Part shown: piece after piece, positions 50,786 through 60,149 of the stretch
Numbering within the stretch: the stretch's first letter is position 1
Layout: every line of letters begins with the position of its first letter
Assembly (NCBI GenBank): GCA_032595685.2
Contig: CP159373.1
Span: 4,255,821-4,319,820 of the forward strand
Origin: Candidatus Electrothrix aestuarii
Lineage (GTDB): Bacteria > Desulfobacterota > Desulfobulbia > Desulfobulbales > Desulfobulbaceae
Direction: 5' to 3'
DNA: 64,000 nucleotides
Position numbers and translations under genes: made by a program
The notes under the pieces: model-generated
The model's input: the letters and a program-made list of their open reading frames with translations, nothing else
What the model was told of the DNA's origin: nothing
Databases searched by the model: none

Positions 50786-52255
50786 TTAGATAATCGGCTT
50801 CATCGCACCCATATAGGAGCGCAGTTCTTCACCGATGATCTCCACTCCGGTGTAACGAATCGCCTCGTTCACCTCAATCAGCTCTTTGTTGTTAACACCA
50901 TTATCCTTCACGTCCAGCCCCTTGCCGATAACATCGGTATCCACAGTGGTCATGAAATCCTGCAACAAAGGATAAGCAGCATGGTTGAACAGGTAGCAGC
51001 CGTACTCAGCAGTATCAGAGATAACAACGTTCATCTCGTAGAGCTTTTTGCGGGTGATCAGGTTAGCGATCAGCGGCAGCTCATGCAGAGACTCATAATA
51101 GGCTGATTCCTCTTTGATGCCGGAGGCCACCATCGTGTCAAAGGCCAACTCTACACCAGCTTTAACCATAGCTACCATCAGGATACCCTTGTCAAAGTAC
51201 TCCTGCTCAGCAATCTCTACATCCGCAGCATCAATCTTCTCGAACTCAGTTTCGCCGGTCGCTTTGCGCCATTTCAGGAGATTGGCATCGTCATTAGCCC
51301 AGTCTTCCATCATGGTTGTGGAAAAATGCCCAGACATGATGTCATCCATATGCTTATGGAAGAGCGGCGCCATGATCTCCTTTAACTCCTCGGACAGAGC
51401 AAAGGCCTTGATCTTGGCCGGATTGGAAAGCCGATCCATCATATTGGTGATACCACCATGCTTCAGGGCCTCGGTGATGGTTTCCCAGCCGTGCTGGATG
51501 AATTTTACAGCATAGGCTGCGTCGATTCCCTGCTCAACCATCTTCTCGAAGCACAGCAAAGAGCCGGTTTGCAGCATACCGCAAAGGATGGTCTGCTCAC
51601 CCATGAGGTCTGATTTTACCTCAGCAACAAAGGAAGACTCCAGGCAACCAGCCCGATCACCACCAGTACCGCAGGCATAAGCCTTGGCAACATCCCAGCC
51701 GATTCCCTGAGGATCGTTCTCGCGATGAACTGCCAGCAGGGTCGGAACACCAAAGCCGCGTTTGTACTCCTCGCGAACCTCGGTTCCAGGGGATTTCGGT
51801 GCAACCATAACAACTGTGATATCATCACGGATCTGCATGCCTTCCTCAACGATGTTAAAACCATGGGAATAGGACAGGCAGGAGCCCTTTTTCATAAAAG
51901 GCATAACCGCCTCAATCACGTTGGAATGCTGTTTGTCCGGGGTCAGATTGATAACCAGATCGGCATCCGGGAGCATTTCCTCGTAGCTGCCCACCTTGAA
52001 ACCGTTATCTGTGGCATTTTTCCAGGACTGACGCTTCTCCTCAATTGCTGCCGCACGCAGGGTATAAGAAACATCCAGGCCAGAATCACGCAGGTTCAAA
52101 CCCTGGTTCAGGCCCTGAGCACCGCAACCAACAATAACAATCTTCTTGCCTTTCAAAGCCTCTACGCCATTGAACTCTGAGGCATCCATAAAACGACAAC
52201 GTCCCAGCTCGTCCAACTGCAAACGCAGAGGCAGGGTGTTAAAATAATTCGCCAT
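50786..52255 (-). CDS. ilvC: Ketol-acid reductoisomerase, class II
   Basis: A 489-residue enzyme of branched-chain amino acid synthesis that isomerises and reduces acetolactate or acetohydroxybutyrate with NADPH. The Rossmann site is [20 protein letters not shown] near residue 41. The two C-terminal knotted domains are present, which marks the long class II form of E. coli type in contrast to the 330-residue class I. Metal ligands fit [20 protein letters not shown]-like sequence near 210 and EQEYFDKG near 355. The ribosome site AAGGAGAAAAAG is strong. Confidence 0.96.
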   Translation of the reverse strand: MANYFNTLPLRLQLDELGRCRFMDASEFNGVEALKGKKIVIVGCGAQGLNQGLNLRDSGLDVSYTLRAAAIEEKRQSWKNATDNGFKVGSYEEMLPDADLVINLTPDKQHSNVIEAVMPFMKKGSCLSYSHGFNIVEEGMQIRDDITVVMVAPKSPGTEVREEYKRGFGVPTLLAVHRENDPQGIGWDVAKAYACGTGGDRAGCLESSFVAEVKSDLMGEQTILCGMLQTGSLLCFEKMVEQGIDAAYAVKFIQHGWETITEALKHGGITNMMDRLSNPAKIKAFALSEELKEIMAPLFHKHMDDIMSGHFSTTMMEDWANDDANLLKWRKATGETEFEKIDAADVEIAEQEYFDKGILMVAMVKAGVELAFDTMVASGIKEESAYYESLHELPLIANLITRKKLYEMNVVISDTAEYGCYLFNHAAYPLLQDFMTTVDTDVIGKGLDVKDNGVNNKELIEVNEAIRYTGVEIIGEELRSYMGAMKPII

Positions 52256-52588
52256 TACTTTTTCTCCTTATAAATTTAATGTACGCAATCATACGCTCTT
52301 CCTTATCTTTGATCTTGACACCACGCAATAAAAAAGAGCCAGCTTTATCATTTTTATATTCGCGAGCATTGTAACATGCTCCAGCATTGCGTAAAGTGAT
52401 TTATTCGATATGTAATATTGCGAAAATAAAAATATCAAATCCTGTCCATACTATCAACCCGCCAGATATGAGTCGACACACCAATTTGGAGTACCGAGCT
52501 GATTTATCGATATGCAGCAGCACAAGAGTCGATTATTCGAGGTAACCCAAAAAACACTACTCCCAAGCCCCTCACCTGCCAGTATTCC
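52256..52588. other. Long intergenic region before ilvC and valS
   Basis: AT-rich spacer between divergent genes. I saw no T-box, leader peptide with a run of branched-chain codons, or other riboswitch. It must contain the ilvC promoter, which I could not place with confidence. Confidence 0.4.
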
Positions 52589-52617
52589 TTGAACCCTTCT
52601 TCCTGCTGTTATATACT
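52589..52617 (+). promoter_or_regulatory. Putative sigma70 promoter for valS
   Basis: TTGAAC (52589-52594), 17-base spacer and TATACT (52612-52617), followed by valS at 52683. Good match in sequence and spacing. Confidence 0.6.
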
Positions 52618-52682
52618 GGCGCTTTACATTGCACATTATCAGCAATTTCCCCTTATTTTATTCACATATTGTTATCGATACT

Positions 52683-55376
52683 ATGACAGAAAACAACACC
52701 TCGGAACATACTTCGGGCAAATACGACCTTCCCAAGGCCTACGAATTTGAAGAAGTAGAACAGCGCTGGTACAAATACTGGCTGGAACACAAAACCTTCA
52801 GCGCCCAGATGGAGGAAGGCAAGGATGCCTTTTCCATTGTTATCCCTCCACCCAATGTTACCGGTGTGCTCCATATCGGCCATGCCCTGAACAACACCCT
52901 CCAGGACCTGCTCACCCGCTATCATCGGATGAAGGGAGATAATACCCTCTGGGTTCCAGGTACAGACCACGCAGGCATTGCCACCCAAAACGTGGTGGAA
53001 CGTCAGCTGGCAACTGAAAAGAAAACCCGTCATGACCTGGGTAGAGACAAATTCATAGAACGGGTCTGGCAGTGGAAAACCGATAAGGGCGGTACCATTA
53101 TCAACCAACTCAAACGCATGGGAGCCTCCTGCGACTGGGACCGTGAGCGTTTCACTATGGATGAGGGCTTATCCAAAGCCGTGCGCGAGGTCTTTGTTCG
53201 TCTCTATGATGAAGGGCTAATCTACAAGGGCGATTATATCGTCAACTGGTGCCCCCGTTGTCATACTGCCTTAGCGGATGATGAGGTGGAACATGATCCC
53301 ACTAAGGGTAAACTCTACCATCTCCGCTATCCCTATGCCGATGGTTCCGGCTCCGTGGTGATCGCTACCACCCGCCCGGAAACCATGCTCGGCGATACAG
53401 CTGTGGCTGTGCATCCTGATGATGAGCGCTATGCTGGGCTTCAGGAGATCGGTATTCATCTGCCCATTGTTGACCGCACCATTCCTGTGGTCTTAGATCA
53501 TCATGTACAACGGGAATTCGGAACCGGTGCCCTCAAGGTTACCCCAGCCCATGATCGTGATGACTATGAGATCGGGCTGCGTCATGATCTGGAGAGAATC
53601 AAGATCATGGACGACCACGGCATCATGAATGAGCAGGCTGGTAAATACGCAGGGATGGACCGCTTTGCCTGTCGTGAGCAGATCATCAAAGATCTGGACG
53701 AGATGGGTTTCCTGGACAAGATCGAAGACTACGATCATGCAGTGGGAAAATGCTACCGCTGTGCCACAGTGGTCGAGCCCACCACCTCCAAGCAATGGTT
53801 TGTCTCAGTACGTCCCTTGGCGGATAAGGCGGTGGCAGCAGTTCGGGAAGAACGAATCAAACTCTACCCGGATACCTGGTACAACACCTTTTATTCTTGG
53901 ATGGATAATATTCGCGACTGGTGTATCTCTCGCCAGATCTGGTGGGGACATCGTATCCCGGCCTGGACCTGTAAGGAATGCGGCAAGCTGATGGTGGCCC
54001 TGGAGACTCCTGATGCCTGTCTTATCTGCGGCAGTTCGGATCTTGAGCAGGAAACCGATGTCCTGGACACCTGGTTTTCCTCAGCTCTCTGGCCTTTTTC
54101 CACCCTGGGCTGGCCTGAGCAAACCAAGGAACTCGCTACCTTCTACCCGACCTCAGTGCTGATCACCAGCTTTGACATCCTCTTTTTCTGGGTTGCCCGC
54201 ATGATGATGATGGGCCTCCATTTTATGGATGAAGTGCCCTTTCACGATGTCTACCTGCATGCCTTGGTGCGTGATAAGCACGGCAAGAAGATGTCCAAGT
54301 CTACCGGCAATGTTATTGACCCCCTGGATATGATTGCCCAGTACGGTACTGATGCCTTCCGCTTTACCCTGACCGCCTTTGCTGCCCAAGGCCGGGAAAT
54401 CAAGATGGACGAGGAGCGCATTGACGGCTACCGCCGCTTTATCAATAAACTGTGGAACGCGGCCCGCTTTGCCCAGATGCACATCAAGGATTGCGAACCC
54501 GGCATTGTGGCGGCAGCAGAAAAGCCCACTGAGCTCGCCCTGCCCCACCGCTGGATCCTGAGCCGTACTGACGCAACCATCCGTGACGTGCGCAAGGCTC
54601 TGGATGGCTATGATTTCAATCTGATCGCCTCAGCCATCTACCAGTTCACCTGGCATGAGTTCTGCGATTGGTATGTGGAGTGGATTAAGGCCGACCTGTT
54701 CTCAGATGATGCAACAAAACGTGATCAGGCCAGAGGCGTCCTCCTCTGCGTTCTGGAAAATATCCTCAAAATGCTCCATCCCATCTGCCCCTTTGTTACC
54801 GAAGAAATCTGGAGCCAGCTGCCCGGCGAACGCGGCACCATCATGCTGGAAGCCTTCCCTGAGACCAATGAGGCCTGGCAGGATGCAGAGGCCGATCAAT
54901 CCATGCAGTTGCTGATGGATGTAATCTCTGCTACCCGCACCATTCGCTCTGAGGCAGATGTCCATCCTTCTGCCAAGGTCCACGCCTCCATTCTCTGCGC
55001 TGATGCGGGTAAACGGGATATCCTGGATGCCTTCAGTGATTCGCTCTGTTCTATGACCCGCTCAGAATCTCTGACCATCATGGAAACAGGCACTGTCCCC
55101 GATGATGCTGGCCATATTCTCACCGAAACGGGCGTCGAGGTCTTTGTTCCGCTCAAAGATTTGATTGATGTGGAGGCAGAGCTGGACAAGTTGGCCCGTG
55201 ACCGCAAGAAAATTGAGCAGGAGCTCAAACGGGTACAGGGCAAGCTGGGGAATGAAAAATTCCTCAATAACGCACCAGATGATGTGGTGGAGAAAGAACG
55301 TGGTAAGTTGGAGGAACTGGAGATTCGTTTGGCGAAGAATGAGGAGTCAAGTGAGAGGATGGAGAAGTTAGGATAA
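52683..55376 (+). CDS. valS: Valine--tRNA ligase
   Basis: An 897-residue class I aminoacyl-tRNA synthetase. The HIGH site is PPPNVTGVLHIGHAL near residue 56, and the KMSKS loop is HGKKMSKSTGNVIDP near 535. The editing domain (about 200-350) includes TTRPETMLGDTAVAV. The C-terminal coiled coil (about 830-897, with ELDKLARDRKKIEQELKRVQ) that grips tRNA is intact. ATG 52683 begins MTENNTSEHTSGKYDLPKAY; an in-frame ATG at 52629 would add 18 residues in the presumed leader. Confidence 0.97.
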   Translation: MTENNTSEHTSGKYDLPKAYEFEEVEQRWYKYWLEHKTFSAQMEEGKDAFSIVIPPPNVTGVLHIGHALNNTLQDLLTRYHRMKGDNTLWVPGTDHAGIATQNVVERQLATEKKTRHDLGRDKFIERVWQWKTDKGGTIINQLKRMGASCDWDRERFTMDEGLSKAVREVFVRLYDEGLIYKGDYIVNWCPRCHTALADDEVEHDPTKGKLYHLRYPYADGSGSVVIATTRPETMLGDTAVAVHPDDERYAGLQEIGIHLPIVDRTIPVVLDHHVQREFGTGALKVTPAHDRDDYEIGLRHDLERIKIMDDHGIMNEQAGKYAGMDRFACREQIIKDLDEMGFLDKIEDYDHAVGKCYRCATVVEPTTSKQWFVSVRPLADKAVAAVREERIKLYPDTWYNTFYSWMDNIRDWCISRQIWWGHRIPAWTCKECGKLMVALETPDACLICGSSDLEQETDVLDTWFSSALWPFSTLGWPEQTKELATFYPTSVLITSFDILFFWVARMMMMGLHFMDEVPFHDVYLHALVRDKHGKKMSKSTGNVIDPLDMIAQYGTDAFRFTLTAFAAQGREIKMDEERIDGYRRFINKLWNAARFAQMHIKDCEPGIVAAAEKPTELALPHRWILSRTDATIRDVRKALDGYDFNLIASAIYQFTWHEFCDWYVEWIKADLFSDDATKRDQARGVLLCVLENILKMLHPICPFVTEEIWSQLPGERGTIMLEAFPETNEAWQDAEADQSMQLLMDVISATRTIRSEADVHPSAKVHASILCADAGKRDILDAFSDSLCSMTRSESLTIMETGTVPDDAGHILTETGVEVFVPLKDLIDVEAELDKLARDRKKIEQELKRVQGKLGNEKFLNNAPDDVVEKERGKLEELEIRLAKNEESSERMEKLG

Positions 55377-55431
55377 AGTGCGTTTTTGATTCAGCTGCCG
55401 GATTTCTTCCGAAGCAGTCACCCTCACGAAA

Positions 55432-55569
55432 CATCCTGGCATGTACCACCAATACATGCCAGGATGTACCGTCTATACATGCTGGCATATATTCCCCGAA
55501 CATGCCGGGATATAATCCCGATACATGCAAGCATGTATTGACAAAACATACCTGCATATACTCCCCAAG
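55432..55569. repeat. Tandem array of six 23-bp palindromic units
   Basis: Six units in exact 23-base register start at 55432, 55455, 55478, 55501, 55524 and 55547. Each starts CAT and has a short palindrome such as CATGCCAGGATG, CATGCTGGCATAT, CATGCCGGGATAT or CATGCAAGCATG, then a 7-9 base variable spacer. The array lies just after valS and before the converging FAD reductase gene. Confidence 0.8.
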
Positions 55570-55635
55570 CTCCCTGCCTTGCTGCCCCTCAGAATAAAAC
55601 GTCCATCAATGTTGATTTTACTCTTTCTCTTACAC

Positions 55636-56676
55636 TTAAGAAATGGAAGCCATCTCAATCGCCTTGAATTTGAGAATCCGAGATCGAAGAAAAAAAATGA
55701 GCAGTTCCATTAGCATAAAAGAATAGGCAACATGACTCCGGGAAAGCCTGACTAAACGGAGGTGCTGTTGATGTCTGCGAATAAGGGCTGACAACTCCTT
55801 CATATCTGCACCCGGATCAAGAATCTGACGCGCCACAGCTTGCCCGGAAACAACAGCAGGATAAATTCCTTCTCCTGTTAGTCCAGAAGCCAATCCAGCA
55901 GCATCTCCAATCAGCCATACGGGCCCAAAGGAATGTCCTCGATAATCGTAATTAATTAATGCAGCCTGACAATATAACTCATCCAGCTGAAAACCAAGAT
56001 TTCTTGCCCAGCGAAGGAGATTACGTTTTAATCTCCCTACAGACACCTCTCCCTCAGGAGTGTATGCCCCTATAGAAATGGTGTTTTTATGAGGGAAAAC
56101 CCACGCATACCCACAACCAAACCTCCTGGTATGCATATGCCATTCCATCCGATCATAATCTCCAGGAATTTGAAAATTAATACCTGGTCCTCGATCAATG
56201 ATTGGCACGCCAAGACTCCGTCTAACCAAGGAGTTGGCCCCGTCGGCTCCAACAAGCTGTGAGCAGCGAATCTCCTTGGTAGCGCCTTTCTGTACCGCCG
56301 TGACCTGAAGTCCATCTATAGCTGTGACTTTCGTTCCTGTGAGTATTTCCGCACCAGCCTGTTGCGCCTGTTGCATCATCCTTTGCCCCAAAGTTCTCCG
56401 ACTGACAGTGGCAATGATAGGATTCTTTTCCCGTATGATAACTCGTTGGCAAACAGTATAAACATACTGTTCTCGGAAACGCCTTTCCATAAACTCATCC
56501 GGCATCAGTTGCAACAGACCGTGCCATGTTACGCCGCCTGCACATACTTTAGGACCAATCTCCTCCTGTCGCTCAAGCAATACAACTTGACGTCCCTGCT
56601 CAGCAAGAACTTTGGCACAGGCAAGCCCTGCTGGACCAGCACCTATAATGAGAATGTCTGTTGAAATATTCGACAT
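55636..56676 (-). CDS. Geranylgeranyl reductase-family FAD oxidoreductase
   Basis: A 346-residue flavoprotein of the geranylgeranyl-reductase/ChlP group, which reduces double bonds in isoprenoid chains. FAD motifs: DILIIGAGPAGLACAKVLAE at the N-terminus, LVGADGANSLVRRSLG near 150 and WLIGDAAGLASGLTGEGIYP near 270. The Cys-containing KVCAGGVTWHG block near 45 is typical. I chose ATG 56676; a TTG four codons upstream is possible. It lies downstream of the glycan genes on the same strand, 67 bases from the sugar transferase gene, so a role in polyprenyl carrier maturation is possible (inference). Confidence 0.85.
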   Translation of the reverse strand: MSNISTDILIIGAGPAGLACAKVLAEQGRQVVLLERQEEIGPKVCAGGVTWHGLLQLMPDEFMERRFREQYVYTVCQRVIIREKNPIIATVSRRTLGQRMMQQAQQAGAEILTGTKVTAIDGLQVTAVQKGATKEIRCSQLVGADGANSLVRRSLGVPIIDRGPGINFQIPGDYDRMEWHMHTRRFGCGYAWVFPHKNTISIGAYTPEGEVSVGRLKRNLLRWARNLGFQLDELYCQAALINYDYRGHSFGPVWLIGDAAGLASGLTGEGIYPAVVSGQAVARQILDPGADMKELSALIRRHQQHLRLVRLSRSHVAYSFMLMELLIFFLRSRILKFKAIEMASIS

Positions 56677-56743
56677 GAGGAGTGTCAAAGAAAAAATAAT
56701 GAGGAGAAACGAGTAAGCTCACAGCAGATTGAAAATCTCAGCG

Positions 56744-58177
56744 CTAATAAGCCCCTTTTCCTGTAAGCATACAACGAATAGTTTTCAGAATAATCTTTAT
56801 GTCGAAAATAAGAGAATAATTAAGCACGTACCAATCATCCAATTCAATTCGTTCCTTATAATTTTCCACGTCACTTCGGGAAGTAACCTGCCAAGGCCCA
56901 GTAATACCCGGCTTCATGGAGACATAACGCCCAGCGCTCTGTTCTCCATTCCCTTTATAATATTCTTCCAGTTCACGGCCTATAATTGGACGGGCTCCGA
57001 CAACGCTCATCTCACCCTTGAGGACGTTAAAAAATTGAGGAAATTCATCCAGGCTGGTCCTGCGAAGAAAGCGACCTATTCTGGTTATTCTCGGATCTTT
57101 TTTTAGTTTAAAATTTCTCTTCCATTCCCGGGCAAGTGCAGGGTCACTCTCAAGAAGTTCGTTCAGTTTCTGATCAGCATCGATAACCATAGTTCTAAAT
57201 TTCAGGCAGCCAAATTCGCGTCCGGTCGCGGTAATGCGTCGATGCCTATAAAAAACCGGCCCCTTACTGTCCAGTTTAATCAGAAGCATCACCAAAAGCA
57301 TAAGAGGGCTGCTCAGCAGAAGAACAGTCAAAGAAAAGATGATATCAAACCCTCGCTTCCAACTTGATGCCGGGTTAAAATTCAAGACCAACATATCTCC
57401 CACAGACTGAATCTCTGCGTGATGCAAACCGAAAATATACAAATCTGGCACTAAAAAGATTTGTGCTCCAAGATCCCGGCACTCCCGTAAAATCCAGAAA
57501 ATCTTTCGCTCTGCCCGCATGGGTAAAGCAATATAGACATAATCGATATCATTATGAAGAAGGTATTCTTGAATCTCTTCAATTTCCCCAAGCAAAGGTT
57601 TATTCGTGACTTTTGAGGCATTTGCCTCCAGTTTATCATCAAAGAAACCAATAATTTCAATACCAGCCCAAGGGATCACCTCCATCTGCTGAGCCATCTT
57701 GAGACCGAGGTCACCAGCTCCTACTATCACAGCATGGCGAATATTTTTACCTTTGCTCCGATAGTAACGTAATAGTTGACGGACAAGAAGATGAGAGAAA
57801 AAAATTAAAAAGGGTGTGGTAAGTGCCCATAATATAAACACCACCCTTGAATATCCCTCTGATACCTTAAAAATAAAAAAATAAAAAAGCAGAAAACCAA
57901 CAACTGAAGCCCATGCCTTGGAAATAACGAAAAATTCCAGATAGAGTTTCCACCCTCGCCAGGACCTATAAAGCTGAAGATATTGAAAGCAGATAAAAGA
58001 GAGGGAAAAGGCGACGAGTTCCAGCCAAGTATAGTAGCGACTCCAAGGCACTTTGTATGAGAGGACGAGAAACCAAAGATAGCCGCAAACCAAAGAACAA
58101 TCAAGAATGAGGAGCAGTTTATAAATAACTGAACTGCGCTGGCGCAAGTTCCAGGATAACGCAGGGGACATAATCAA
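56744..58177 (-). CDS. Polyprenyl glycosylphosphotransferase (WbaP/EpsE-like)
   Basis: A 477-residue membrane enzyme that starts a surface glycan by moving a sugar phosphate onto undecaprenyl phosphate. Five hydrophobic segments (about residues 15-125) are followed by a Rossmann-like domain (HAVIVGAGDLGLKMAQQMEV near 148). The C-terminal catalytic domain begins with a reentrant hydrophobic segment (FSLTVLLLSSPLMLLVMLLI) and has KLDSKGPVFYRHRRI, RRTSLDEFPQFFNVLKGEMS, VVGARPI and a GITGPWQV block. All family landmarks are intact. The sugar is not determined. Confidence 0.92.
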   Translation of the reverse strand: MIMSPALSWNLRQRSSVIYKLLLILDCSLVCGYLWFLVLSYKVPWSRYYTWLELVAFSLSFICFQYLQLYRSWRGWKLYLEFFVISKAWASVVGFLLFYFFIFKVSEGYSRVVFILWALTTPFLIFFSHLLVRQLLRYYRSKGKNIRHAVIVGAGDLGLKMAQQMEVIPWAGIEIIGFFDDKLEANASKVTNKPLLGEIEEIQEYLLHNDIDYVYIALPMRAERKIFWILRECRDLGAQIFLVPDLYIFGLHHAEIQSVGDMLVLNFNPASSWKRGFDIIFSLTVLLLSSPLMLLVMLLIKLDSKGPVFYRHRRITATGREFGCLKFRTMVIDADQKLNELLESDPALAREWKRNFKLKKDPRITRIGRFLRRTSLDEFPQFFNVLKGEMSVVGARPIIGRELEEYYKGNGEQSAGRYVSMKPGITGPWQVTSRSDVENYKERIELDDWYVLNYSLIFDIKIILKTIRCMLTGKGAY

Positions 58178-58183
58178 AAAAGC

Positions 58184-59122
58184 TTACAGCCACCAGCCAG
58201 GGTTCATACTTAAACGGGCAGGAAAGTGGCCAGGAAATATCCTAAATCTTTTTCCCATCTGGTAGGCTATAAACTTACAAAAGTTACGAAGAAGGAACTC
58301 TGGCAGCAAATAGTATTTTCTTTTCTTGGCAAGGCAAGCAAGTTCTGACAATATGTATTTTTTCCCGGTTCCACCAGGTCCTTTATGCTGCAAAAGATAT
58401 CTTGACTGCGTCTTATGAAGCACTCCAATATCAAAATATCTCTTGAAATCCTGCAGGACTGAGTAATTATGTGAATGATACACGGTCGCCTCACTCACAT
58501 ATGCTACATAATATCCTTTTTCAAGCATTTTTGCCAATGCTACCGTGTCCTCACCAAAAAGTAAGTGTTCAGGAAAATACCCTTGTTGCTCTAAAATATC
58601 GCGGCGCCACGCTGCAAAAGAATTCGAAATAAAAACTGTTTTAAAACCATAGAGTCCCCAGTCTTGCTGGCTACGAATCTGTGATTGTTCCGGATAATTA
58701 AAAAGACGAAGATGCTCACTGAAGAAAGTAGCATTCTTTGCTGGCAGCTGCCTGCCGTAGGCAGCTGCCATATTGTCATCTTTTGCAAAAGAACGGATCA
58801 GTAATTCAAGAGCCATACTATCAGCCAGGATGGCATCCTGGGTCATGAAGACGAGGATATCGCTTGTTGCCTTTCGGGCAGCCATAGTACGGGTTCCGCC
58901 ATGATCAAACTCTTCTTTTTTAATTTGATACAGTTGGATAAAAGGATGCGTCTCCATATATCGATGCACGAGAGGAATCGTCGCATCGCTTGATCCAGAA
59001 TCAATGACGATCACTTCGTCTGGAACGAGCGTCTGATGTACTATACCCGAGAGCAGCTCATTAAACCAAAATTCACCATTTAAGGTTGGAATAATTAAGG
59101 AAACGCTCTGTTCTTTATTCAT
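58184..59122 (-). CDS. Glycosyltransferase family 2 (rhamnosyltransferase-like)
   Basis: A 312-residue GT-A-fold glycosyltransferase. The nucleotide-sugar site is SLIIPTLNGEFWFNELLSGI with VIVIDSGSSDATIPL, and the metal-binding region is LVFMTQDAILAD (QDA in place of a strict DxD). WRRDILEQQGYFPEHLLFGE near 185 is the acceptor-side motif with the likely catalytic Glu-Asp. It resembles rhamnosyltransferases of O-antigen and exopolysaccharide loci. No membrane segment. It sits 6 bases before the sugar-phosphate transferase gene, in one operon. Confidence 0.88.
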   Translation of the reverse strand: MNKEQSVSLIIPTLNGEFWFNELLSGIVHQTLVPDEVIVIDSGSSDATIPLVHRYMETHPFIQLYQIKKEEFDHGGTRTMAARKATSDILVFMTQDAILADSMALELLIRSFAKDDNMAAAYGRQLPAKNATFFSEHLRLFNYPEQSQIRSQQDWGLYGFKTVFISNSFAAWRRDILEQQGYFPEHLLFGEDTVALAKMLEKGYYVAYVSEATVYHSHNYSVLQDFKRYFDIGVLHKTQSRYLLQHKGPGGTGKKYILSELACLAKKRKYYLLPEFLLRNFCKFIAYQMGKRFRIFPGHFPARLSMNPGWWL

Positions 59123-59155
59123 TGATCAAATAGGGACCTGCTGATCATTTACTCA

Positions 59156-60121
59156 TCAATCAGTATTCTCATCTTGATTTTCGTGCCCAAACACTTGACG
59201 CACCACATAAATCGGTTTTTTCTGCGACTCATGGTAGGTTCTGACCTGAAGCTCTCCTAATAATCCCATATAAATAAACTGCATTCCCATGAGAATAAGC
59301 AAAATAGCCAGCAGAAGAAGAGGCCTATTCGCCATAGGGACATCAAAAAACATTCGCTGAGCGGTCATGAGTAAAGCAATAAGAAATCCTGAGCCACCAC
59401 TGACAAGCCCCAGCATACCAAAGACGTGAATAGGACGGGTGGCATAACTGAGCAAAAACTTAACGGTCATTAAGTCCAATACCACTCGCAGGGTCCTGGA
59501 AATACCATACTTTGAGGTGCCGAAGCGTCGCGGACGATGATTAGCTTTTACCTCTGTGATCTTACCTCCCACACCGCTGGCTATCGCCGGAATGAAACGA
59601 TGCATTTCTCCGTAAAGACGGATTCCCTGGGTAATTTCTTTTCGAAAGGTCTTCAGAGTACAGCCATAGTCGTGCAGATGAACCCCGGTAACCACAGAAA
59701 TAATCTTATTAGCAATCATGGAAGGTAAGCGACGATTCAAAAAAGGATCCTGGCGGTCATAACGCCAGCCGCTAACCAGTTCATATCCCTCTTCCATTTT
59801 TTTCAGGAACATAGGAATATCATGGGGATCATTCTGCATATCCCCATCCATAGTCACAATAACATCACCGGTGGCATAATCGAAACCGGCTGACATGGCC
59901 GCTGTCTGACCAAAATTACGGCGGAAGGAGACTACTACAACTGTATTATCTTGCTGCTGTATCTTTTCCAGTAAGGATAAGCTCGCATCACTTGAACCAT
60001 CATCAACAAAGACGATCTCATGCTCATGCTCTATATTTTTCAGAACCCCCTTTAATTCATCGTAGAGGAGGTTGATATTTTCTTCTTCGTTGTAGACCGG
60101 TATGACGACGGAGAGTTTCAC
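59156..60121 (-). CDS. Polyprenyl-phosphate glycosyltransferase (GtrB/DPM1-like)
   Basis: A 321-residue family 2 glycosyltransferase with a GT-A domain (LSVVIPVYNEEENINLLYDE, IVFVDDGSSDASLSLL, DVIVTMDGDMQNDPHDIP with the DxD) and two C-terminal membrane helices (about residues 230-255 and 265-290). Such proteins load a sugar on undecaprenyl or dolichyl phosphate to supply donors on the outer membrane face. It starts at GTG. Its product could feed the flippase-like neighbours. Confidence 0.9.
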   Translation of the reverse strand: MKLSVVIPVYNEEENINLLYDELKGVLKNIEHEHEIVFVDDGSSDASLSLLEKIQQQDNTVVVVSFRRNFGQTAAMSAGFDYATGDVIVTMDGDMQNDPHDIPMFLKKMEEGYELVSGWRYDRQDPFLNRRLPSMIANKIISVVTGVHLHDYGCTLKTFRKEITQGIRLYGEMHRFIPAIASGVGGKITEVKANHRPRRFGTSKYGISRTLRVVLDLMTVKFLLSYATRPIHVFGMLGLVSGGSGFLIALLMTAQRMFFDVPMANRPLLLLAILLILMGMQFIYMGLLGELQVRTYHESQKKPIYVVRQVFGHENQDENTD

Positions 60122-60149
60122 GTTTTATTCTCTTTCGTAATTATTCATA

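Noticed and set aside
55432-55569. CRISPR array
   Set aside because: The period is only 23 bases, the repeated part is short and degenerate, spacers are 7-9 bases, and no cas gene is in the window.
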